A DNA stretch of 5,495 nucleotides from Betaproteobacteria bacterium (GTDB lineage: Bacteria > Pseudomonadota > Gammaproteobacteria > Burkholderiales > Casimicrobiaceae): positions 1 to 5,495 of the forward strand of contig VBCS01000415.1 in NCBI GenBank assembly GCA_005888955.1. Reading direction: 5' to 3'. Made by a program: the position numbers and the translations under genes. Positions 1 to 5,495 of the stretch are shown one piece after another. The notes beneath the pieces were generated by a model that made no database searches, was not told where the DNA came from, and saw only the letters and a program-made list of their open reading frames with translations. Positions within the stretch are counted from its first letter, which is position 1; each line of letters begins with the position of its first letter.

Positions 1-197
1 TGCCGGGGCTCAACGGCTTCCAGGCGACGCGGGCGATCAGCAGGGACCCCGCGACCCGCACCGTTCCGATCATCCTGTGCACGTCCAAGACCCAAGAGAC
101 CGACAAGATCTGGGGGTTGCGGCAGGGTGCCCGGGACTACATCGTGAAACCGGTGAAGCGCGACGAGCTGCTCGCGAAGATCACCGCGTTCGGCTGA
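1..197 (+). CDS. pilH: Type IV pilus response regulator PilH, C-terminal half (5' end outside window)
   Basis: This is the last 64 codons of a single-domain CheY-like receiver; the reading frame starts at base 3 (bases 1-2 are the tail of the preceding codon, probably Met) and the TGA is at 195-197. The visible part begins PGLNGFQATR, the MPG(L/M)NG-type segment that follows the phosphorylated Asp, which itself lies off the window. Next comes SKTQETDKIWGLRQGARDY, a signature of PilH rather than PilG, and then the conserved receiver Lys in IVKPV (codon 147-149). The protein ends with no output domain. In the known Pil-Chp system PilH receives phosphate from ChpA and acts on pilus retraction or as a phosphate sink opposing PilG. 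The pilI frame begins 18 nt after the stop, in the same frame, so the two are probably co-transcribed. PilH identity is from remembered family sequence and is strong. Confidence 0.93.
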   Translation, partial: PGLNGFQATRAISRDPATRTVPIILCTSKTQETDKIWGLRQGARDYIVKPVKRDELLAKITAFG

Positions 198-215
198 TCA
201 CTTCCCAAGCTCCCG

Positions 216-686
216 ATGGCCCGTGCCGCAAAACTCAATCTTCGCGCGTTCCAGCAGGAGCTGGCCACGCGGCTGGCCGCGAAGACTGCGGCGCAGGTCG
301 AGCAATCGCGTCTCGGCATCGCGTGCGCCGATGAGCGATGGCTGATCCGACTCGCCGATGCCGGGGAAGTCATCGCGGTCCCGCAGATGGCCACGGTGCC
401 ACTGACCAAACCGTGGTACCTGGGCGTCGCCAACATCCGCGGCAATCTTTACGGCGTGATCGATTTCGCCGGTTTTCTCGGCCAGCCCCTCGAGCCGGTA
501 ATGCCCGGTGCGAGCCAGACGCGGCTGGTGCTGTTCGGGCCGCGCGTCGGCGAATTGCGCGCCGGCCTGATCGTGCACCGCGTGCTCGGGCTGATCGCGA
601 AAAACGCCAATTCGCTGGTGTCGTCGGAGGAGATCGATCTGGCACGGCTCGCCCAGGACTTGGCGTCTCTGCAGGTGGGGCTGTGA
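216..686 (+). CDS. pilI: CheW-type adaptor PilI with an anomalous C-terminal segment
   Basis: This 156-residue CheW-domain protein would couple the transducer PilJ to the kinase ChpA at the inner membrane. The start MARAAKLNLRAFQQELATRL is typical of PilI. Residues about 30-126 hold the CheW core, with the conserved YLGVANIRGNLYGVIDF block (residues 68-84; R75-G76 matches the N-x-RG contact motif of CheW) and VHRVLGL (120-126). No good Shine-Dalgarno precedes the ATG, and the in-frame pilH stop is 21 nt upstream, so translation is probably coupled to pilH. Oddity: residues 127-141 ([15 protein letters not shown]) are encoded by a stretch identical to part of pilJ. They replace the roughly 30-residue region that PilI proteins usually have between the VLGL strand and the final (E/D)LDL..L segment. 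The native-looking tail LARLAQDLASLQVGL resumes at residue 142. PilI family proteins are usually about 175 residues, so some 20 are missing. The gene call is sure; whether this protein folds normally is not. Confidence 0.93.
   Translation: MARAAKLNLRAFQQELATRLAAKTAAQVEQSRLGIACADERWLIRLADAGEVIAVPQMATVPLTKPWYLGVANIRGNLYGVIDFAGFLGQPLEPVMPGASQTRLVLFGPRVGELRAGLIVHRVLGLIAKNANSLVSSEEIDLARLAQDLASLQVGL
593..639 (+). repeat. 47-bp perfect direct repeat, copy A (inside pilI)
   Basis: Bases 593-639 are identical to 1485-1531, offset 892. The flanking bases differ (T592 against G1484; T640 against C1532), and similarity stops abruptly on both sides. The repeat spans PilI residues 127-141 in frame and has GATCG near both of its ends (593-597 and 632-636). 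This copy looks like the acquired one, because PilI proteins do not normally have this peptide here. Confidence 0.97.
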
Positions 687-717
687 CCAATGATGCAAGG
701 ATGCGGAGCGACCCTTC

Positions 718-724
718 AGGGGAG
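718..724 (+). promoter_or_regulatory. Shine-Dalgarno of pilJ
   Basis: The purine run AGGGGAG ends 5 nt before the ATG at 730. It is the only strong ribosome binding site in the window at a canonical distance and fixes the pilJ start at 730. It lies in the 43-nt pilI-pilJ gap (687-729). Confidence 0.85.
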
Positions 725-729
725 AGAAC

Positions 730-2943
730 ATGGCGCTTAGTCTGAGAAGCATGTTCGGTACGGGAGTGGCGCGGGGGAAATCCGCGAACGATGCCGAGCT
801 CGAGATGCCGACGACCACGCAGGTCAAAATGAATCCTCCGGCGCAGGGCTACGATCCGCTCGGAGCGGCATCGATCATGGAGCAGCTGCGCACCGCCGCG
901 GCCGAAACGCGACAACCCGGGCGGCTATGGTTCATTGGTCATCTGCCGGTGGCCAAACAGGAGCAGATACTCGGTGCGCTGACCGCCGTCTTCGTTATTC
1001 TGGCGCTCGTCATGCTGTTTTTCTACATCACGCTCAATAACAAGACTGCCGCCAGCTCGGGTACCGCGACCGAGATGCAGATGCTTTCGCAACGGCTCGC
1101 TCGCGGTACATCGCTTGCGGTGCAGGGGAACGCGCAGGCGTTTGAGAGCGTCAAGGACTCGCGCGACCGTTTTCGCACCGACCTGGATGCGCTGACCAAG
1201 GGCGGAACGATCAAGGGCGTCAGCATCGATGTCGCTGGTGCCGAGCCGTTGCAGACCCAGCTCGGCGAGATCACTGGCCGCTGGGAGCGCGTCGAGAAGA
1301 ACGCCACCGCGGTTATCGACAACCAACAGAGCCTCGTTTCGCTGTCCAAGGGCCTCGATGGTATCAACCAGGGCAATACCGCGCTGCTCGAGCTCGCGCA
1401 GCAGGCCGCATCGCAGGCCGCCGCCGGAGGCGGCAACGTGCGCGAGATCGATTTCACCAATAAGCTCGCGATGCTCTCGCAGCGGATCGCGAAAAACGCC
1501 AATTCGCTGGTGTCGTCGGAGGAGATCGATCCCGAGGTCGCATTCCTGCTCGGCAAGGACACCGGCACGTTCCGCGACATCCTGAACGGGTTGCTGAAGG
1601 GCAGCGAGCCGCTGCGCCTTTCCGGAGTGAGGAATGAAGAAGCGCGCGCTACACTGGCTGACCTGCAGAAGCGCTTCACCGCGTACGAAGCCGGCGTCAA
1701 TGCGATCCTGCAGAACATGCAGCGGCTCGTCGTGGCCAAGCAGGCGGCACGCGGCATCAACCAGGACTCCGAGCCGTTGCTCGCCGACACCACCAATCTC
1801 GCCAACAGCTACGAGAGCCAAAACACGGGACGACTGTTCACCCTGGGCGCGGCCATCGTTTTCGGCGTCGTCGCGCTTCTCTGCGCAGGTGTGCTGGCCA
1901 AGGTCCTCTACGACGAACAGCGGGTGAGCGCATTCGAGAGCGAACAGGAGAACAAGCGCAACCAGGAAGCGATTTTGCGGCTGCTCAACGAAATGGGAAA
2001 TCTCGCCGACGGCGATCTGACGGTGCAGGCTTCTGTCACCGAGGACGTGACCGGCGCGATCGCCGACTCGATCAACTTCACTATCGAGGAGCTGCGAACG
2101 CTGGTCAAGGGCATCAACAGCGCGACCGACCAGGTGGCCAAGGCGACGACTGACGCGCAGTCGATCTCGAACCGACTCTTCGAAGCGTCGCAGCGGCAGA
2201 ACAAGGAAATTCAGCAGGCGTCCGCATCGGTGCTGCAGATGGCGCAGTCGATCAACGAGGTGTCGCAGAGCGCGGCGCAGTCGGCACGGGTGGCGCAGCA
2301 ATCGCTGGCTGCCGCCGAAAAGGGCGGCCAAGCGGTGCAAAACCAGATCGCGGGCATGAACGAAATCCGGACCCAGATTCAGGACACCGCCAAGCGGATC
2401 AAGCGCCTCGGGGAATCCTCGCTGGAGATCGGCGAAATCGTCGAGCTGATTTCGGACATCACCGAGCAGACGAACGTACTGGCTCTGAACGCGGCGATTC
2501 AGGCCGCGTCCGCCGGCGAGGCGGGCCGCGGCTTCACGGTGGTGGCCGAAGAAGTGCAGCGTCTGGCGGAACGCTCAGGCGAGGCGACCAAGCAGATCGA
2601 CGCGATCGTCAAGACGATTCAGGCCGACACGCAGGACGCCGTGGCGGCCATGGAAAAGAGCACGGTTGGCGTCGTGGAAGGAACCAAGCTCTCTGACGCT
2701 GCGGGGCAGGCACTGGACGAAATCCGGCGCGTGTCGCGCGAACTTGCCGATCTTATCGGCGGTATTTCCGCGCAAACGCAAAGGCAGTCGGCATCGGTAT
2801 CGGACGTGACGCGAGGCATGCAGGGCATCCTCAAGATCACCGAGGAGACGACCGAGGGCACCAAGCAAACCAACGTGTCGATCGGCCAGCTCACCAAGCT
2901 CGCGGCTGAATTGCGCAGCTCGGTCGCGGGGTTCAAGGTATAA
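730..2943 (+). CDS. pilJ: Type IV pilus methyl-accepting chemotaxis transducer PilJ
   Basis: This 737-residue inner-membrane chemoreceptor signals through PilI to ChpA. In order: a cytoplasmic N-terminal stretch of about 80 residues ending near [11 protein letters not shown]1 about residues 81-102; a periplasmic region with two PilJ-type helical modules, each opened by an MLSQR motif (residues 118 and 248); TM2 about 369-390; a HAMP-like linker about 393-445 with [10 protein letters not shown] (424-433) and [10 protein letters not shown]; then a long MCP coiled-coil hairpin whose tip holds [20 protein letters not shown] (579-598), followed by [18 protein letters not shown]. The tip reads AAIQAAS where many chemoreceptors have AAIEAAR, as is usual in PilJ. 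The end, [10 protein letters not shown], is family-typical and lacks an NWETF-type tether for CheR. Pseudomonas PilJ has a much shorter N-terminus; the extension here resembles betaproteobacterial PilJ. The start is set by a strong Shine-Dalgarno. Residues 253-267 are encoded by copy B of the 47-bp repeat and look native here. The gene appears intact. Confidence 0.97.
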   Translation: MALSLRSMFGTGVARGKSANDAELEMPTTTQVKMNPPAQGYDPLGAASIMEQLRTAAAETRQPGRLWFIGHLPVAKQEQILGALTAVFVILALVMLFFYITLNNKTAASSGTATEMQMLSQRLARGTSLAVQGNAQAFESVKDSRDRFRTDLDALTKGGTIKGVSIDVAGAEPLQTQLGEITGRWERVEKNATAVIDNQQSLVSLSKGLDGINQGNTALLELAQQAASQAAAGGGNVREIDFTNKLAMLSQRIAKNANSLVSSEEIDPEVAFLLGKDTGTFRDILNGLLKGSEPLRLSGVRNEEARATLADLQKRFTAYEAGVNAILQNMQRLVVAKQAARGINQDSEPLLADTTNLANSYESQNTGRLFTLGAAIVFGVVALLCAGVLAKVLYDEQRVSAFESEQENKRNQEAILRLLNEMGNLADGDLTVQASVTEDVTGAIADSINFTIEELRTLVKGINSATDQVAKATTDAQSISNRLFEASQRQNKEIQQASASVLQMAQSINEVSQSAAQSARVAQQSLAAAEKGGQAVQNQIAGMNEIRTQIQDTAKRIKRLGESSLEIGEIVELISDITEQTNVLALNAAIQAASAGEAGRGFTVVAEEVQRLAERSGEATKQIDAIVKTIQADTQDAVAAMEKSTVGVVEGTKLSDAAGQALDEIRRVSRELADLIGGISAQTQRQSASVSDVTRGMQGILKITEETTEGTKQTNVSIGQLTKLAAELRSSVAGFKV
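1485..1531 (+). repeat. 47-bp perfect direct repeat, copy B (inside pilJ)
   Basis: This is identical to 593-639. It encodes PilJ residues 253-267 directly after MLSQR of the second PilJ module and runs on into [10 protein letters not shown], which is the context expected for this protein family. This copy is therefore the probable source. Confidence 0.97.
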
Positions 2944-3020
2944 GGGGAGACAAGCGACGGGAGACGCGCGGCGCGCTTCTTGCTTCCGAGCTCCAGGAGT
3001 GATCCGCCTCGGATAATCCC
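2944..3020 (+). other. pilJ-chpA spacer
   Basis: This 77-nt gap has no gene. It opens with AGGGGAGA (2943-2950), the same octamer that forms the pilJ ribosome binding site (718-725), but no usable start codon follows it at normal distance. GGGAGAC occurs twice (2945-2951 and 2959-2965). In bacteria where the operon contains the CheR-like gene pilK, that gene sits here; nothing resembling it remains. No terminator-like hairpin with a T-run is visible. Confidence 0.7.
2995..3014 (+). promoter_or_regulatory. Possible chpA ribosome binding site with a spacer hairpin
   Basis: AGGAG (2995-2999) is the best Shine-Dalgarno before chpA but lies 21 nt from the ATG at 3021, too far by linear distance. 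Between them, ATCCG (3002-3006) and CGGAT (3010-3014) can pair as a 5-bp stem with a CCT loop. Folding those 13 nt away would leave an effective spacing of about 8 nt. The alternative is a weak GGA at 3011-3013. The sequence and pairing are seen; the function is inferred. Confidence 0.4.
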
Positions 3021-5495
3021 ATGGTCACAGACACTGCCCCGGAATTCGATCTCGGCCCCCTGTCGTGGGTGCAGGGTGAGATCGACCATGCGCTCTCCCG
3101 TGGCGTCGAAGCGCTCACGGCGTTCAAGGCGTCGCCGCGCGACGCCACCGCCCTCAAGCACGCACGGGCGCACATCCACCAGGCGGCAGGAGCGATCCAG
3201 ATGGTCGGGCTCGATGCCGTCACCGCCTATACCGACGAGCTCGAGCGCCAGCTCACCCGCATGGAGGAGCTGCCGCCACCCGAGGCGCAGGCAGCGTGCG
3301 ACCTCGTCGACCGCGCCTGCCGCAAGCTCAAGATCTTCTTGGACGAGCTGGTCAGCGGTGCGAATCCGGTGCCGCTCAAGCTGTTTCCCGAATACGAGCT
3401 GATGCAACAGGCGCGCGGTGTGAGAGCAGCAGCGCCGACAGATCTTTTCTACCCTGATCTTTCACCGCGGGCTCCGAAGATCGCCAGCGGCAAGACGGTG
3501 ACGCCGAAAAAGCTTCCGTCGTACCTCGTCAAACAGCGCCGGTTGTACCAGCGCGGATTGCTCGCGTGGCTGCGCGGCGACGAAGAAGGCGCGCGCGTGA
3601 TGCGCGACGCGGTGCAGGGCATCGAGGACGTGCAGACGCACTCGGCGCAGCGCTCCTTCTGGTGGGCGGTGGGCGCATTGCTCGAGGGCATCGTCGAAAA
3701 AGGTGTCGAGAGCGGCTTCGGCGTCAAGCAGCTGTGCGGCCGCGTCGATCTGCAGATTCGGCGCTTCGTGGAAGGGTCGGCCAAGGTCGCCGACCGGATG
3801 CGCCGCGAGGTGCTTTACTATGTCGCGATCAGCGCTCCGGTTGGTCCGCAGGTTCAGGCAGTACAGCGCGCGTACCGGCTGCCCGGCCTGATTCCGACCG
3901 CCGACGTGCTGTCCGCCGACGTCGTGCGCGTGCAGCCGCATCTGCGCGAGGCGCGAGACCTTCTGGCCACCGCGAAGGACCTGTGGCTCAAGCTGACCGG
4001 CGGCCGCGTCGAGAGCTTGCCCAAGCTCAAGCAGACGCTTTCCGCCCTGCGCGACAAGACCGCCGCGATCGGCGAGCCTTCGCTGTCGAGGCTGGCCGCT
4101 GCGCTGGCCGACCGGCTGGACAAGCTGCCCAGCGGACCGGTTTCCGAAGCACTCGCCATGGAATACGCGACGGGACTGCTGCTCGCCGAATCGGCGATCG
4201 AGAACTATGCGACGGCCTCGACGGAGCTGCCTCCCCAGGTCGACGCGATGATCGCGCGGCTCGATACGAGCCGGCCCGCGGGCGGCGCCGCCGCGCCGTT
4301 GCTCGACGAAATGGCGCGCCGTGCGCAGGAGCGTTTGCTGCTCGCCCAGGTCGCGCGCGAAATCCAGGCGAACCTGCGGCATATGGAGCAGGTGCTCGAC
4401 GCGTTCTTCAGGGACCACGACAAACGCGCCGATCTGGCGACGCTCGCCCACGACAGCAAGCAGATCATGGGCGCGCTGAAGATGCTTGGCCTCGCGCACG
4501 CCGAGCAGCTGCTGACGTTGTGCCAGCAGCAGATCGACCAATACGCGCAGCCGGACGCGCGGGTCGCCGACGAAGACCTCGAACTGCTCGCTGAATCGCT
4601 GTCGGGTCTCGGGTTCTACATCGAGGCCGTCGAGCAGCAGCGACCCGACCGCGACCGGCTGATCGAGCCGCTGCTGGCGAAGCGTCTGGGCGTGCCCGCG
4701 AAGCCGCATGTCGACGAGCACGATACGGTCGAGGCGGCTGTGAAGGATCTCAAGACCGCACTGCCGGCGACGCTGGCCGCGTTCCAGCGCTCGCCCGGTG
4801 ACGCGAGCGTCCGCGAGCGCCTCGAGGCGGAGCTCACGACGCTGAAGAACGACGCCGAGCTGATCGGCGACGCGACCTTGCAGGCCGACTCCGACGTCGC
4901 GCTGGAGCTGCTTGCGCATGCTGGCACCGGCGACACCGCGGCGTTGCAGGACGCGATCGCCGCGATTGCGGAGGGTCGCGCGGCCGCACCGGCGCCTTCG
5001 CCGTCGGAAGAAACGATGCGGCTGCTCGAAACCGACGCGGCGCAATTCGACGCGGAGTTGCTGGACATCTATCTGACCGAGGCCGACGAGGTGCTCGACA
5101 GCGTTGCCTCGAGCGCGGCTCGGCTCAAAGCGCAGCCGGACGACCGCGACGCGCTTACCACCGTGCGCCGCGGATTCCACACCCTCAAGGGCAGCGGACG
5201 CATGGTGGGTCTGACCGAGCTCGGCGAGATCGCCTTTGCCGTCGAGAAAGTGCACAACCGGCTGCTGGAAGACGAACGGCCGGCCTCTGCTGCCGTCCTT
5301 GCGCTCATCGACACCGCGCAGACGAGTTTTCGGGTCTGGGTCGACACGCTGCGAAGAAAGGGCCGGGTGACGCCGGACGCGACGGCCTTGCGCACGGCGA
5401 TCGAAAAGGTCGACGCCGAGTTGCCGGCGCCGACCGTATCGGTGGTCGCGCCGCCGGTCGCTGAGGTTGACGGCTCAGCTTCCGTCCCAGAAACG
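3021..5495 (+). CDS. chpA: Multi-Hpt chemotaxis histidine kinase ChpA (CheA-type), N-terminal part; 3' end outside window
   Basis: An open frame of 825 codons runs from ATG 3021 to the last base with no stop. An in-frame TGA at 3000-3002 and no other start between make 3021 the likely start. Residues about 14-112 form Hpt-like module 1, with H53 in HQAAGAIQMVGL. Residues about 160-430 are the helical FimL/ChpA-type N-terminal region, with RRLYQRGLLAWLRGD and FWWAVGALLEG (213-223). Residues about 430-525 are a second Hpt-like module where Lys480 sits in the phospho-His position (KQIMGALKMLG). Residues about 555-650 are a third, with Thr606 there (TTLKNDAELIG). Residues about 680-780 are a canonical Hpt, with H720 in FHTLKGSGRMVG. 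A Pro/Ala/Val-rich linker closes the window. The ATPase, CheW-like and receiver domains expected for ChpA would lie downstream and cannot be checked. ChpA takes signals from PilJ-PilI and phosphorylates PilG and PilH. Family members can exceed 2000 residues, so most of the gene may be missing. Confidence 0.95.
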   Translation, partial: MVTDTAPEFDLGPLSWVQGEIDHALSRGVEALTAFKASPRDATALKHARAHIHQAAGAIQMVGLDAVTAYTDELERQLTRMEELPPPEAQAACDLVDRACRKLKIFLDELVSGANPVPLKLFPEYELMQQARGVRAAAPTDLFYPDLSPRAPKIASGKTVTPKKLPSYLVKQRRLYQRGLLAWLRGDEEGARVMRDAVQGIEDVQTHSAQRSFWWAVGALLEGIVEKGVESGFGVKQLCGRVDLQIRRFVEGSAKVADRMRREVLYYVAISAPVGPQVQAVQRAYRLPGLIPTADVLSADVVRVQPHLREARDLLATAKDLWLKLTGGRVESLPKLKQTLSALRDKTAAIGEPSLSRLAAALADRLDKLPSGPVSEALAMEYATGLLLAESAIENYATASTELPPQVDAMIARLDTSRPAGGAAAPLLDEMARRAQERLLLAQVAREIQANLRHMEQVLDAFFRDHDKRADLATLAHDSKQIMGALKMLGLAHAEQLLTLCQQQIDQYAQPDARVADEDLELLAESLSGLGFYIEAVEQQRPDRDRLIEPLLAKRLGVPAKPHVDEHDTVEAAVKDLKTALPATLAAFQRSPGDASVRERLEAELTTLKNDAELIGDATLQADSDVALELLAHAGTGDTAALQDAIAAIAEGRAAAPAPSPSEETMRLLETDAAQFDAELLDIYLTEADEVLDSVASSAARLKAQPDDRDALTTVRRGFHTLKGSGRMVGLTELGEIAFAVEKVHNRLLEDERPASAAVLALIDTAQTSFRVWVDTLRRKGRVTPDATALRTAIEKVDAELPAPTVSVVAPPVAEVDGSASVPET

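Noticed and set aside
708..724. CCCTTCAGGG palindrome before pilJ as a terminator
   Set aside because: The stem is only 4 bp with a 2-nt loop and no T-run follows; the right arm is simply the pilJ ribosome binding site.
593..1531. The 47-bp repeat as a mobile element end, attachment site or CRISPR repeat
   Set aside because: There are only two copies, 892 bp apart, both wholly inside coding sequence in the same frame, with no integrase, transposase, target duplication or regular spacing; one copy is a normal part of pilJ.
925..2340. 471-codon minus-strand open frame opposite pilJ
   Set aside because: Same reasoning: low-complexity shadow of pilJ. It shares a peptide with another minus-strand frame (198-827) only because both lie opposite the 47-bp repeat.
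3566..4594. 342-codon plus-strand open frame within chpA
   Set aside because: It is out of frame with chpA, very rich in Arg and Ala, with no domain; the chpA frame holds the real protein.
3462..5255. 597-codon open frame on the minus strand opposite chpA
   Set aside because: It is the antisense shadow of a GC-rich coding region: the product is rich in Arg, Gln, Leu and His with no recognisable domain, and chpA on the + strand has clear conserved motifs throughout.

Overview
The window carries part of a type IV pilus chemosensory (Pil-Chp) operon, all on the + strand: the 3' end of pilH (response regulator), a complete pilI (CheW-type adaptor), a complete pilJ (methyl-accepting transducer) and the first 825 codons of chpA (multi-Hpt CheA-type histidine kinase). 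The base composition is high in G+C. Gene order pilH-pilI-pilJ-chpA, with no pilK methyltransferase between pilJ and chpA, and a long cytoplasmic N-terminus on PilJ before its first membrane helix suggest a betaproteobacterium (Burkholderiales/Rhodocyclales-like). That assignment is inference from family memory, not a search.

Layout: 1-197 pilH C-terminal half; 18 nt gap; 216-686 pilI; 43 nt gap with a strong Shine-Dalgarno; 730-2943 pilJ; 77 nt gap with an oddly placed Shine-Dalgarno and a small hairpin; 3021 to the window end chpA, open to the last base. No promoter, terminator, RNA gene, mobile element or CRISPR array was seen. The short gaps and common strand fit one transcript whose promoter lies upstream of the window. 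In the known system PilJ senses pilus-related signals in the inner membrane, PilI couples it to the kinase ChpA, and ChpA passes phosphate to PilG and PilH to control the pilus extension and retraction motors and, in some species, cAMP.

The most striking signal is not a gene. A perfect 47-bp direct repeat joins pilI (593-639) and pilJ (1485-1531) in the same reading frame. It encodes [15 protein letters not shown] in both proteins. The segment looks native in PilJ, where it follows the MLSQR motif of the second PilJ sensory module. In PilI it sits where the last part of the CheW fold should be, and PilI is about 20 residues shorter than usual. This looks like a patch of pilJ pasted into pilI, either by a real short-patch recombination or template switch, or by a sequence assembly or gap-filling error.
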